From Siphonodentalium dalli (Eukaryota; Mollusca; Scaphopoda; Gadilida; Siphonodentaliidae): a DNA stretch of 64,000 nt. A program made the translations under genes and the position numbers. The notes under the pieces are model-generated. The model was not told the origin of the DNA, made no database searches, and saw nothing but the letters and a program-made list of their open reading frames with translations. Below, piece after piece: positions 1 through 12,207 of this stretch (its first letter is position 1; the number at the start of each line of letters is the position of its first letter). The DNA lies in assembly GCA_032622095.1 (NCBI GenBank), contig CP136063.1:177609956-177673955 (forward strand), in the 5' to 3' direction.

Positions 1-2783
1 CTCTTGACCTTAATATCCCTATGATCCTAACTGGCGATTTCAACTCAAACGCATTAGTCCCCTCATCAAAAATCAGAGAAATTATATCATTCTATAGTCT
101 ACGAAATGTCATTGAATCACCAACCAGAGTTACTTCGGCCACATCCACTCTACTAGATCCCATCATAGTGAATGACTATGTTACATGTCAATCTGAAGTG
201 ATCGACTTTGGAAGAGCCATATCAGATCACTGCGCCGTCATTGGGTATACCTAAATTATTATTCAGGCAGTAATGCCCCCTCCTTTCGGTTAGTCCGGAA
301 TTATACCAGATGTAATCTCGATGAAGCTGTAAAACTCATTCTGGACCAAGAATGACTACACGCTATCGAAATAGCACCCGACATTGATTCAGCCACTGAC
401 ATTTTTACCTCAAAATTCCTTGATATTATGGACAAAACGGTCCCCCAGTCTAGAGTATTAATAAGACATAAAGATAAACATTGGTTCATTCAGAATTGCG
501 AACGATGATCCGCAAAAGAGACAGACTGCGTAAAATTGCAATGAAGTAAAAAAAATGACCATGATTTGGCAAAATTCAAAAAAGTGCGAAATACGGTCAA
601 TAACATGAAAAAATACGCCAGAGCCCGCTATGAAGAAACACTTAACAAAACTGTTCGAGAGCACCCATCATCAAAATACTTTTGGCACTGCATAAAGGAA
701 AGTATGCAAACCAAACACAAAGACGCTATCCCCCCTCTTATACCCATGACAGTGGCAACTTAGTATTTGACGACCACACCAAAGCATCCACGCATGCCCA
801 ATGGTGTGTTCATCTCTAATTCAGACCTCGACGAGTCGTCGTGTATTCTACCAATATTCACTCAGAAATGTAGCAACACAGTAACAGACATTGAACTCAC
901 TATCGAAGATATAATTTGTGTTATTAGAACGTTGAACCCGAATAAAGCATCTGGCCGCGATGGAATTACCGTTAAAATGATCAAAATCACAAGCCCAGCT
1001 ATCGCCACTCCCTTAAAGCTCTTTTTAAGAACTCACTCGAGTTCAGCGATTTTCCAACACAGTGGAAGCAGGCAAATGTTATCCATATCCACAAGGAAAA
1101 TGATAAATCCAGCTGTAAAAACTACCGCCCTATATCCTTACTCCCGTGCCTCAGCAAGATCATGGAGAAAATTGTTCTGAAATACTTATTCGCCCATTTC
1201 TCAAATAATAATATACTATTCCAATATCAATCAGGATTTGTCTCAGGGCATAGCACAACTTTCCAGTTACTTGAGATATACCACACCCTGTGTCAGGCCC
1301 TCGCTGAGAAGTTAAATACGTCAGCAATATTTTGCGATATTTCCAAAGCGTTTGACTCACGAGAGAGTCTGGCACAGGGGGGTTGCTATTCAAACTGGAA
1401 CAATACGGAGTTGCCGGAAACATCCACAACTTGCTCAACAGCTATCTCTGCAACAGATCACAACGTGTCTTAGTTGGTAACTCCTTTTCTGATTACCACA
1501 TTATTCCGGCAGGAGTTCCGCAGGGATATATCATTGGACCATTATTATTCCTGACATATAAATGACCTGGCAACGACCATACACTCCGTTACTCGTATGT
1601 ATTCAGATGATACATGTTTTTTCACTGCCCAACCATCACTCGAAGACAGTTCGCGGGAACTATTCGAAGATTTTGATAGAGTATCTTGCTGGTCGAAACA
1701 ATGGTTGGTTACATTCAATGCAGATAAAACAAAATCTATGGTGTTTTCGCTCACTCCCTCCGAAGATCATTTGGATTTGAACTTGATGATCGCGACATTG
1801 AGCAAATAGCTTGCCACAAACATCTTGGAATTTCTATACAATCAAATCTTCATTGGGACACTCATATCAATGAAATCTGCAGTCGAGGACCGGCAACCAG
1901 ACTGTCACACCTAAGGAGAATAAAATTTCTTGTAAATAGACAAACCCTCGAAATAATGTTTAAAACTTATGTACTCCCGATACTGGAATGCGGAGACGTT
2001 GTTTGTGACAACGCCCCACCCCCCACCCCATTGCCTCCTCCGGAAACTCGACCGCCTCTATATTGACGCCGGTAGAATAGTAAGTGGCCTGACATGTTCG
2101 GTATCAGATGAGAGAGTATTATTCGAACTCGGATGGGCTCCCCTTAACGAAAGACGAAACCTTCATAAAATGCATACCTGGAACAAATTAAATATTAACT
2201 AATCATGTCCCAAACTACCTCACAAATATACTACCTCAAACTGTCAGTGAAGCATCTCGATACCCCATCAGAAACCCTTTGCGATACATAAACTACTTCA
2301 CGAATACGGCCCGTTTCAAATCGAGTTTCATCCCGTCCATGATCGATGAATGGAATTTATCATTTAAAACCACTACCGACAACAAAAAACTTACTGACCC
2401 CACATCAGAACCAACCAAAGACTAAATCATAAGTAACATATATAAAACGTTTTGCAAACAAGAAATGATCGACTATAAAATTCCCATCATACTAGAACGC
2501 TGGTCAGAGGAAACTAAACATACTACACTGTAGACTCAGTGATCTAAACTTCGACAAACATGAAAATTACCTCTCGGCTCAATCAACATGTAGTTGTGGT
2601 CATCCATTTGAAGACGCAAACCATTTTTTCTTCAGTTGTCCTTCGTACGCAGACTCCAGAGAACTTATGTGGGCAAGGTTGGACCAACTTGATGTGTCCA
2701 TCGTCTCTGAAAAAGATCTCCTGTTCGGCATTCCGCACTACAGTGAAACAATAAATACGCGCATTTTCGAGACAGTCCATTAA
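1..2783 (+). pseudogene. LINE ORF2 remnant: endonuclease, reverse transcriptase, C-terminal zinc-binding-like motif
   Basis: The endonuclease part (21-254) has GDFN near its start and SDH near its end, both hallmark motifs of APE-type LINE endonucleases. The RT part includes NPNKASGRDGI (about 938-970), motif A FCDISKAFDS (1330-1359), a PQG motif followed by GPLLFL (about 1515-1550) and YSDD (1600-1611), which holds the catalytic aspartate pair. Each lies in a different frame from its neighbour, with breaks near 255-560, 1180, 1360-1380, 1560 and 1810. After the RT, a segment around 1990-2200 resembles the thumb and linker of such proteins. The last frame (about 2583-2783) carries TCSCGHPFEDANHFFFSC, a CxC, H, C arrangement common at the end of these proteins, and ends with TAA at 2781-2783. 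Many frameshifts and stops mean that no functional protein is encoded. Confidence 0.85.
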
Positions 2784-3054
2784 TTTATTTCCTCGACAGA
2801 CCGCTTCTCATAAAATGTTACCCTACTACCTAACGCGAGACCATAGCCACTCCAAACAGCAACAGCATGCAGCATCCACTTCAAACACAAATTTTGAACC
2901 TATCTCTAAATACATTTATTAGCAGAGGAGAGGGGCTCTGATAAGTTCCGCAACTTGTTCTCCCATCCTCTGTGCCCACACAACTATCTATGCCTATAAT
3001 ATGTGTAATGTATATATACGTTGTGGGTCACAATAAATATGTTCAACAAAAAAA
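1..3054 (+). mobile_element. Degenerate non-LTR retrotransposon (LINE), Jockey/CR1-like, 5' end cut by window edge
   Basis: Fragments of one element follow each other in the expected order on one strand: end of an apurinic-type endonuclease (21-254), reverse transcriptase (about 870-1810), a post-RT region (about 1970-2200), a C-terminal CxC..H..C cluster (about 2585-2640) and a stop at 2781. A short 3' UTR then leads to AATAAA at 3032-3037 and a run of eight A at 3047-3054, which I take as the 3' end. The reading frame shifts repeatedly and contains stops, so the copy is dead. The clade is inferred from domain order and the RT and C-terminal style; Jockey, CR1 and related groups are not separable by eye. 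Confidence 0.85.
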
Positions 3055-4058
3055 GACATCGTAATTTCAACTTGATCGACGATCGGTTCGTTCTTGTTTG
3101 CTCTGACAAATATCCTTAGCAACACGGGCCATGTGGATTTCAACCATGATGGAAGAGAGTTCCCATGGGACGATCGTCGCTGGAATCCAAAGCGCCTCTC
3201 GTGGGGAGTTATATTGGTGGCGGTAGACAGCAGGGATCTGATAGAATGCAAGCCATATGGTAGTACCCCCTCCCCACATGAGAAGTTGGTAAATTTCGAG
3301 ACATTAGTGTCAGAGTAACTATACCTTCCAAATAATACTATTGTAGCGTTCGGTGTGTCCATTCCCGTGTTGGGTGATATGGCGTAGTTTTGATTGTATC
3401 TATGCCCCGCTGAATGAGGTACGGTATACGTTCAGTTGACTATCAACTCAAAATCACGACCTCAAGCCATGTGAGAATTTTCACACAAAATAATGTAAGC
3501 GATTGCTCGGCGTCGGGAGATATCCTGCGAACAACGCTATGCGCGCTCAGTTACATGTAGGAAATCACCCACTATTCACTGACATGGCCTGCAGAGTTTC
3601 ATCATGTGTAATTAGGATACTGTCACGGATGTCATGTCTTTAAAGTAACTTATTTTGGAAATGAAGAATAGATCTAGAATTGAACGGATTATAGCTCTTA
3701 ACAACGACCATATCAACGAATTCGAATATGAGTGGTATCCAGTTATGATGGCAGATAACGAAATGTTGTAATCATATGTGTCGTGCACTAATGGGCCAAT
3801 GTCTCCCGCTAGATTTTTTTCGCACACAAAAAGAACATGAAACCGTACAATACTATTTACTTTAAAGGCCCACTTAATTTTCGAATGCCCAGAGAACATT
3901 ATACACAACATATTCCGTATTATATACCATCTGGAAGAGGGACAACCAGAATACGGAACAGCTGTGGCCTAGGAGTGTCCACCAAGTAATACAAGAAAAC
4001 TAAGATGCATGCATCAGGTCGGCCGTGAACTATCTACCATATAATTGTTGTATAGCTA
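3055..4058. other. Intergenic stretch with one MITE terminus
   Basis: No gene recognised. Open frames of 122 codons (2994-3362, minus) and 74 codons (3094-3318, plus) overlap each other, match no family known to me, and the first crosses the LINE 3' end. At 3862-3883 there is a single terminus GGCCCACTTAATTTTCGA preceded by TTAA, the same end as the MITEs at 16745, 21236 and 34132; its partner end is not found nearby. Confidence 0.5.
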
Positions 4059-4447
4059 TCGATTATACATTTTGGAACACCTGTCTGTATGTATGTGTGT
4101 ATGCGTGAATGCATGTGTGTATGTGTTATAGACTCTAACACTGCTCGACTGATCCGACTCGGATTTGGTATTTAACGTGTCAACTTGACCTCGCTCATAG
4201 GCATGTTTCTGGACCTTGACCGATCCGACTAAACAAATTGTGTGTAGGACTACTTCGATCCCGGGAGCAATATGGACGGGTCCAATTTCACGTGGGACCA
4301 TGTTCTCGAACGTGTTGATATAGGCATGTTTCTGGACCAATTGAACAATAGTTTGACCAGACGCTGTATATACTGGGTACTGTCCAGATGGAGGCGATCA
4401 CAAAAAAATCCCTAAATAGTCCGAACGAAGTCGAGTACATCAGCTAG
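4059..4447 (+). mobile_element. Helitron-like non-autonomous element
   Basis: It starts with TC followed by an AT-rich leader and TGTCTG-type repeats, and ends with an imperfect hairpin (about 4417-4435) followed a few bases later by CTAG with T next in the host DNA (4444-4448). A 5' TC, a subterminal 3' hairpin and CTRR-T are the terminal signature of Helitrons. The body contains two copies of ATAGGCATGTTTCTGGACC (about 4197 and 4319). No Rep/helicase coding is present. The 5' border is set by comparison with the elements at 4448 and 59973. Confidence 0.55.
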
Positions 4448-4912
4448 TTTAATATATATTTTGGACATTTGTCTGTCTGTTTGTCTGTTAGCTATGGCCG
4501 GGAAAACTGCCGGACAGATTTGACGAAATTTGATACCTAGGGGAAATTATTTCCAGGGAGTATTTTGGACGGGTCAAATCTTGATCCCGACCTGACTTTG
4601 ACATTCAAAAAGATCAATTCAAGGTCAAATCTGGTAAAACGGAAGTATTTCAACGAAATTTAATACCTACTGTTACTTTTGTCCCAGGAGTGTTTCGGGT
4701 GGGTCAAACATGACCTTGATCTGATCTTGACATTCAAAATTGTCAATTCAAGGTCAAATCGGGTAAAGCCGGGCGGATTTCGACGGGTACTTTTGTCGTG
4801 ACTTTTGTCCGGGGAGTGTTTTGGACGGGTCAAATTGGTCAATTCAAGGTTAAATCGCGCAATTCTCCGAAAATCAGAGGGGAACATCCCGGACGAAGTC
4901 GGGTCCACCAGT
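4448..4912 (+). mobile_element. Second Helitron-like non-autonomous element, head-to-tail with the first
   Basis: The leader ATATATTTTGGACATTTGTCTG is shared in style with the preceding element. The 3' hairpin CCCGGACGAAGTCGGG (4888-4903) is nearly identical to that of the element ending at 60596, but the expected CTAGT after it is altered (CCAGTCACT). The interior is built from about 125-bp degenerate units containing GGACGGGTCAAAT and TCAATTCAAGGT (about 4560-4860). It directly abuts the previous element. Confidence 0.5.
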
Positions 4913-6130
4913 CACTATTATATATTTCTAGATTTAGTTATAAACTAAATACCTGTATATTGTACAAAGAAATGTTTGACAAATATATCTGTATCAATAT
5001 TACCATACGGGTCATTAAAATAGATACGACGAAACAAATTTTGAAGGGTGCATGTATTAGGTAAATTTTTATATTTCAAATGATGGCAGGAATGCGGAAA
5101 GTTGAAGTACCTACGTAATACTGGCTATCCGAATGAAGAGATATACATGTATATAAAAACCAAAATAGAAGATGACTGCTGGCGACAATGTTTTCCAAAA
5201 AAATTCAAAGCATTCGATAGCTCCCATCTAGTTGTCAGCCCGAAGATCAATATGAAGTTTGGTGACTATCAGATGAGGGATATGTCTGTACAGTTGCTAA
5301 ACAATTCAGTCATGCAAAAGAGGATCAAACAGTAAGATACCAAATTTCTGCCTGTGGTAATGTTTTTTAACGAAATTCGGGAAAATTAGATTACTCTCAC
5401 CCTGGTTATCCAGAAGATCATTGTGGAATCTGGTGACGATCGGACAAGGGGTGTCGTCTGTAGGATCAACCAAATTATTTAGCCATAAAAATAGCAAAAT
5501 TCAAGATCACCGCTGGCAGTGATGTCTCCACAAGGACAGTTTGAGAACAAAATATGGCTCACATCTAGCGGTGACCCAAAATATCCACATGAGAAAACGT
5601 TCTCCAATAAAATCTGGCTGCAGGGTGCGCCAATTGATTCAAATTCGAAATTTAGCAGGGTGGACTGGTTGTGGCCATGTTTTCCCCGAAAATTTGATAG
5701 ACTGATGGACAAAACCACTGAATCCGTTGAATCAATATACATGTATACATGGATTAATTTATATGCATTGTTATACACAGTACTGGTATATAAAGGTACT
5801 GAAAATAACAATATTACTAGTATACACAAAATAAACCATATATCATGGCTATGGGTTCTAATATCCGAATATGACAGCTGAGAACTTGGTGTGAATTGAA
5901 GAGTGGTGGTGTCTCAAGTATATCTAACCCTCCACGTTAGATCCATGTCATTAAATGTCATAAGTATAATCTAGCTTGAGGACAGAAGTTATCCATAAAA
6001 CCCCCCTTAATTCAACCAGGTCCTCGCGCGATGTATGGTCGATCACATGATGATCTAGGGGGATTAGAATTGTTGTACAGCACTGCATGTAAATATAAAA
6101 TAAAATAGTGCTACATCTTATTACAGATTA
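4913..6130. repeat. Degenerate repeat family with a GCTGGCG core; no gene
   Basis: Three diverged units lie around 5160-5330, 5335-5480 and 5490-5720. Each has a GCTGGCGAC-like start, a TTTTCC..AAATT block and, best seen in the first, a GAAGATCA..ATGAAGTTTGGTGA block. A further copy is at 9165-9310. The open frames here (for example 5519-5881) are short and match nothing. The remaining sequence to 6130 shows nothing recognisable. Confidence 0.4.
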
Positions 6131-6150
6131 TCTATATCTATATTTGCGAA

Positions 6151-6181
<31 letters not shown>

Positions 6182-8976
6182 GTTCTATAGAAATTCACAG
6201 GGGACCATCTAGATGATGCCAAAGGGGTCTACTAGGAGTAGCTTTTTACGAGAAAGATAATGGTCGGGGTTAGAATTTTCTAAAGTGACGCCGTTGTTGT
6301 CAGGGGCAGAAAAGGGGGAGGGGCAGAAACAAAATTTGTCGCCGATTGCCACCAAACTTATATATAATCACCCCCATAATATGAGGAATCTAATGGCGTG
6401 GTTTAAATATGGCAAAAGTCGCGCCGTTCGCGTCAGGGGTGCCCGGAAGGGGGGGGGGGCAGATTTTTTTTCTGTCGCCGATTGCCACGAAACTTACATA
6501 TAATCATCCCCATGATATGAAGAATCCAACGGTGCGGTTTAAATATGTCAAAAGTGGCGTCGTTTGAGTCAGGGATGAACGGAAAGGGAGAGGGGCACCA
6601 AAATTGATAAAACTAATTTTAGCGCCGATTTCCACCAAATTGATATATATTCTTCTTCATGATACAACGAATCTAATTGTGAGATTTAACAACGCCAAAT
6701 TGTTGTTTTTGGATGAGAGATTGGGAGGGGTGGGCACTAAATTTGATAATAAGTCGCCGATTGCCACCACACTTATAGAAAATCATCCCCATGGTATGAG
6801 GAGTCTAATGGTGTGGCTTTTATCTGTCAAATGTGGCCTCATTCGAGTCAGGGTTGCATTGAAAGGGACAGGGGCACCAAAATTGATGCAAATTTTTTTT
6901 AGCGCCAATTTCCACCAAATTGATACACGTTCTTATCCATGATACGAGGAATCTAATCGTGATTTAAAGACGCCATAGTGGTGCTGTTTGTGAGAGAGAT
7001 GGAGAGGGGAGGGATTGTCACCAAATTTGATAAAAAAATTGTTTAGTCGCCGATTATCACCAAACTTATAAACAATCATCTCCATGATATCAGGAGTGTA
7101 ATCGTGTGGTTTAAGGGTGTCAAAAGTGGGGCCATTCAAGTCAGTGGTGTATAGAGATGAGAGGGACACAACAAATTATATCTATATGTTTAGTGCCGAT
7201 TTCCACCAGATTGATACATATTCTTTTCCATGATACGAAGAATCTTATCGTGTAGTTTAGATACACCAAATTGGTGCCCTATGGGTGAGAGATATGGGGA
7301 CCTTAAATTTGATACGAATTTGTATACTCGCCAATTTTCACCAATTTCATATATATGCATCTCTAATCTCTAATCATCTAATGAGTCTTATTAGTGTGTG
7401 CAGCTTGAGTCCGAAATAGGGACAGGAGGGTCACCAAAACTGATACAAAATATTTTTAGTACCAATTACCATCAAATTCAGACACGTTCTTCTCAAATGA
7501 TACAAGAAATAAAATCGTGCTGTCTGTCTGTCTTTTTGTCTGTCTGTGTGCATTCTATATATAACTTCACACGGTACAACCGAGATGGCACCAAGGTGTT
7601 CTAAGAGGGGTAACTTTTTACAAGGAAGACAATGGTGCGGGTTAAATTTTTCTAAAATGACGCTGTTGGTGGGAGGGGAAATTAAAAACATATGGTGAAA
7701 TAGTTTTGTCGCTGATTTCCACCAAACGAATACATAATCACCTTCGCTATATGGCGTTGTTCGAGTCAGCGTTGCATCAACAATTGATTTAATAAACCAA
7801 ATTCCACCAAATTCATACACGTTTTTCTCTAATGATATACCATGAATTAAATCACATTTGGTGTCGTTTGCGTCACGGATGGCGAGCGAATATGCACTAT
7901 CATTGATAAGATTGCTATTCGCCGATATCCACATATAAGTTATATACAGTCACCAGGCCATCTCCATATCATTTTAAGTAGTTGGGCGTTCACATTTCAC
8001 AATCCCGACATATGGTGACCCACATAAGTCACTTGAACAATTATATCTTCTTAACAGTCATATGTATATGGGAATGGCAATCAAGGCATTCACACAATGA
8101 GCTAGCAAAAAGAGATAACTAGAAGAATCATTAAACGTATATTTATCATTATATTGAAGATATACATATATTCGTGCAAACTGAGAGACCTCGAGCCATC
8201 AGAGGATTGCATATATATAATAAAAAAAATTAGTCTGTTCCATTCAATACAGTTTCCACAAAAAGTTAAGATTTGTCAAGAGATATGGAAGGCCTGTTCA
8301 AAAATAGTGGTCACAGTGTGCAGTCAAATATAGTTTCTTCTGATATACAAGAAAATGCAGTTAGTAGCACAAAACTTTTCAGGATCCTACCAATACTGAT
8401 ATCTGACAAGGGTTTTAGTACAGACTCATCGACTGACATAAACAACTCAAAATCTCGCTCTGTGCCTGTCACATGTAGCTGATATATGCGCAGCAACATT
8501 TCGTTTAAACTAAGAATATTTAGCCAATATATAGCACCATGAACAGAGGAGCACCTGGAAATTTCTTTGAAACATCTGTATCTTCATGGAGATATGATAG
8601 CCAGGTGTCCTCGATATCTTGTCCAACCCACTAGATTGATTGATACATCTCAATATGTAAAACCCAATTATCATCTTTTATCGAACTAATGTGTTTATGA
8701 TGTTCATGTATCATATTATAACGTCTAATGTATACGCAGTTGTAAATAAATAAATACTTCATTATTGGTGGAACAGATTAATCGTGATAAACAGAATGAC
8801 AATTGACAAGGTGAGCTACTACTTATATTCCATGACTGTAATAATCATGTTTTGTGATGCTATTTGAATATACAATTTATGAGAAAACGTATAACACTTT
8901 AAGCAAGAGCATTCTCTATTCCCAACAAATATCCACAGCATACATTAACCTGGGCAACGCCGGGTAACCCTGCTAG
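6131..8976 (+). mobile_element. Large Helitron-like non-autonomous element with internal tandem array
   Basis: The left end is A|TCTATATCTATATTTGCG, followed by a (TGTC)n run (6151-6181). The right end has the hairpin ACCTGGGCAACGCCGGGT (8948-8965), then CTAG|T at 8973-8977. Between them lie an array of about 140-bp units (6290-7760), a second TGTC run (7520-7545) and a unique tail (about 8100-8970). A diverged inverted copy with matching left end, array and tail is at 55078-56908. No coding capacity for Rep/helicase is visible, so it would be mobilised in trans. Confidence 0.6.
6290..7760 (+). repeat. Tandem array, about 10 units of 132-148 bp
   Basis: The motif GCCGATTKCCACCAAA recurs at about 6341, 6477, 6624, 6756, 6904, 7049, 7195, 7330, 7463 and 7711. 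Two unit types alternate for most of the array (GATTGCCAC with AATCATCCCCAT; GATTTCCACC with a TTCTTMTCCAT block), giving a higher-order dimer of about 280 bp. Open frames through this array, such as 7431-7934 on the minus strand, are by-products. Confidence 0.8.
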
Positions 8977-10160
8977 TTGCCATATATAATCAGTGACTAT
9001 ACAGACAGTCTGACAAAATAAAGTTTCAGTGACACTCTATCCGAAGAGGGGAATAATTCCATCTGTTACAGTCAATGGAGCAATTATGAATCTGGAAAGG
9101 TGAAATTTCTAAGTAATACTAGATATCGACATGACGCGATAACATATAACGTAAATGCAATATGGCCGCTGGCGACCATTTTTTCCTATAAAATTAAAAA
9201 AATATTTGATAGCTCTCATCTGATAGATCAATATTAAGATAAATATGAAGTTTGGTGATGATCGGATGAGTGAAGTGGACTGTGCTAAACGGTTTAGTAA
9301 TGCTTAAAAAGATTCTTACCTTAATATTTTTATGTTCACTTTATAAACTTCACTGAGTCATCTTTGTCATGTATTGAGTTTGATATCTTTTGTTAACAGT
9401 TTATAAATTATGTATGTCTCGTGTTCGTTATTATATTATATACACTTTATAGTGTGTTTCAGCTGGTTTCAGAACGAAACAAAAATGAATAAAATCAACA
9501 AATTTGTAAATTTAAAAACAATTCAAACGTTGTTGTATTCCATGTCCCAGCCCGGACATATACACCAAATTTCAATAATATTCATTGAGAAACAACGGAC
9601 CTAACGCCATATAGCACCCCGTATACATCTTTTATTCCGAGCTGGTCTTTTATTCCGAGTTGGCACACGTCGATTGGGGCGAGTTAGCACTGTGGCGAGT
9701 ACGCCGTTTCCGACACCTTCTCTATTTGCAGCAGGTATACGTTTACGCTGATTTACGCGTAATTTAATTTACAAAGTTCCCCAATTGGTATCGTAAATAG
9801 AGCGACCTTATTTGACAGAGAATGCCTCTGTTATTGATTATCAAGTGGCTATACATTAAAAACGACAAATTCACATGCTCGTTCAAGCGCAGTAGTCTAT
9901 TTTCCCCATGTTAAAGGACATCCACAAATACTAAATAACGCTAACCTACTGCGAATGTTTGACACGACAACTGTTAACATATTTGGGCTGAATTCATCTG
10001 ACGCGGTATTATTCCTCAAAATAAACAATTAAACCATCGTTACTTGGAAATGTAGTTTGGGCTAACATTTACATAAATCCTCCACATCATTTATCCCGAC
10101 ACACACGTCAGATGAAAAACAGCCATGAAGTAAACGGCCAAATTGGCCGAAATAAATTCT
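8977..10160. other. Intergenic, no gene recognised
   Basis: It contains one copy (9100-9310) of the GCTGGCG-core repeat seen at 5160-5720. The rest is AT-rich with only short open frames and no recognisable domain. Confidence 0.4.
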
Positions 10161-10164
10161 CAGA

Positions 10165-10352
10165 TTCATTCCAAGACTGCCCCCTTGTCAACCCAAAATG
10201 CACCATAATTCAATCTAAAAGATAGAGTTATTCCCCTTCCATTGAGAATAATAGTCTTTCCAGTACAGTCCGGATCAAAATTAAGTGAACAACACACCTC
10301 CGTACCTCGACAAAAACAACATGTTCCCAGTTTATTAAGTGGGCCTTTAACT
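10165..10352. mobile_element. Truncated copy of the GGCCCACTTAATTTTCGA MITE
   Basis: The internal TAGAGTTATTCCCCTTCC block (10215-10232), the AACAAAAACAACATGTTC-like block and the terminus TTAAGTGGGCCTTTAA (10336-10352) match the right half of the elements at 16745-17235 and 21236-21723. The left terminus is missing. Confidence 0.65.
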
Positions 10353-10877
10353 TACTTCTTGATTTATTTTACTTCATGTCATTACACCCAACGCATGAGA
10401 ATCGTCCACCAAGTTAACTGTTAAAAGGGCATACCACATACGCGAATTATCGTGAAAACAAATGAGCACCCCCCCCCCCCCCACCACCCACCCAATCCCT
10501 TCTTATATATTTCTTATTTATATTTCTGATTGATATTATAATGTTAACACATGGATAGTGTGTCAACATACTTTATGAATGCATGAATGTGTGTTTCTGT
10601 ATTTTCAAGTTAATATGTAAATAAAGTTATTATTAAAATAAAAAAGGACACTGTATAATCTTCTACATAGTGCTGCATGGAACAGCAGGGGGTATCGCTT
10701 AAGAATTCAACATTTAAAACGGCAGAATCTCTGGGATGGTCAATTTCTGACATACACAAAAACACTGGCTCCGTTCTAAGTCAATTCAAACGAAATCAGA
10801 TGGAAAATTACTATGCATAATTTTGATCATGATAGTCTAATTGAAGGTTGTTCAAAAACGGGAAGTAATAAATTACG
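10353..10877. other. Intergenic with poly-C run and orphan polyadenylation signal
   Basis: A run of about 16 C lies at 10468-10484. At 10618-10648 AATAAA is followed by an A-rich stretch, which could be the 3' end of an old retroposed sequence, but no coding sequence precedes it. Confidence 0.4.
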
Positions 10878-10929
10878 GACATACCGACTTTTTAAACTCA
10901 AGTACGAAATATGACCTTACATTCTTCAC
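10878..10929 (+). repeat. 52-bp direct repeat, left copy
   Basis: It begins GACATACCGACTTTTTAAAC and ends CATTCTTCAC. The identical 52 bp occur at 11666-11717, on the other side of the MITE with the 116-bp array. Confidence 0.9.
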
Positions 10930-10931
10930 TA

Positions 10932-11608
10932 TAGTAATGACCTGAGTAATCGACTCCTTAACCACAGCAGAATTATGGGTAACTTTTCAGGATTTAGTCG
11001 GAAATATGGCTTGTTGACATTCATCGGACAGCTCTCGGGGAGAGCTTTCCGATGAATGGCAACAAGCCATGTTTCCAACTAAATCCTGAAAAGTTACCCA
11101 TAATTCTGCTGTGTTTAAGGAGTCGATTACTTAGGGCATTACTGTAAACTCAGGGGAGAGCTTTCCGATGAATGGCAACAAGCCATATTTCCGACTAAAT
11201 CCTGAAAAGTTACCCATAATTCTGCTGTGTTTAAGGAGTCGGTTACTTAGGGCATAACTGTAAACTCAGGGGAGAGCTTTCCGATGAATGGCAACAAGCC
11301 ATATTTCCGACTAAATCCTGAAAAGTTACCCATAATTCTGCTGTGTTTAAGGAGTCGATTACTTAGGGCATTACTGTAAACTCAGGGGAGAGCTTTCCGA
11401 TGAATGGCAACAAGCCATATTTCCGACTAAATCCTGAAAAGTTACCCATAATTCTGATGTGGTTAAGGAGTCGATTACTTAGGGCATTACTGTTAACTCA
11501 GGGGAGAGCTTTCCGATGAATGGCAACAAGCCATATTTCCGACTAAATCCTGAAAAGTTACCCATAATTCTGATGTGGTTAAGGAGTCGATTACTTAGGG
11601 CAATACTG
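10932..11608. mobile_element. Palindromic MITE with expanded 116-bp core
   Basis: The left arm (10932-11037) reads into a fold-back at GAGAGCTCTC-like sequence near 11030-11045. The right arm is its reverse complement and ends GGGCAATACTG|TATA. The basic element is seen intact and short at 51379-51581 (203 bp, TIR CAGTAATGCCC, TATA on both flanks). Here the right arm is present about five times in tandem. The TA/TATA flanks suggest a Tc1/mariner-type mechanism. Confidence 0.8.
11038..11600 (+). repeat. 116-bp tandem repeat, about 4.8 units
   Basis: CTCAGGGGAGAGCTTTCCGA recurs at 11149, 11265, 11381 and 11497, exactly 116 bp apart. Units differ by only a few substitutions (GTGTTTAAGG or GTGGTTAAGG; GATTACTT or GGTTACTT). 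Each unit is one arm of the palindromic MITE. Confidence 0.95.
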
Positions 11609-11665
11609 TATACAACAATATGTATTCAATGGCTGGGATTACATTGGATACAGTAATGCCCTACT

Positions 11666-11717
11666 GACATACCGACTTTTTAAACTCAAGTACGAAATAT
11701 GACCTTACATTCTTCAC
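11666..11717 (+). repeat. 52-bp direct repeat, right copy
   Basis: Identical to 10878-10929. It is preceded by TACAGTAATGCCCTACT (11649-11665), a further MITE terminus of the same family. Confidence 0.9.
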
Positions 11718-12207
11718 ACAACATCAATAGAAAATAGTTTTTTTTAATAACCTGCGAATAAGTAATCATAAATTGGATATTGTAAAAGGGCGCCACACTC
11801 AACCACCGACTGTATTGGAACGGAGAATGGGTATATATTGTCTCGATAACGATATTAAGGAAGACATGTTCTATTAGAATGAGCTCTTACCACACAACAC
11901 GTCCTAATTTAGCTCATTAACCTCAAGAAGAAACATGTCCTACACTTCGAAAGCATGACCCTAAATGAACAACTTGTCAAAATCTTATCCAACAATACTC
12001 CAAATATATGCAATTCAATTTGTCATATGATCCGCAGATTATTCTCGGCATGCGCTGAGCAGGAATATATGTAGATGAGACGACCATTTGCACAATCATA
12101 TACATGTAGCTCTCTGAAGTTATATATTATCTCCTATACTATTACCATATTTATATTATAATGCTTAAAGGATTACACCGGTGTAATTTTTCTTTGTCAT
12201 TGTCAAT
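11718..12207. other. Intergenic, nothing recognised
   Basis: AT-rich sequence without open frames of note. A 14-bp palindrome TTACACCGGTGTAA lies at 12174-12187. Confidence 0.4.

Noticed and set aside
2994-3362. 122-codon minus-strand frame
   Set aside because: Crosses the 3' end of the LINE and overlaps another open frame; matches nothing.
7431-7934. 167-codon minus-strand frame
   Set aside because: Lies in the tandem array of a Helitron-like element; no domain.
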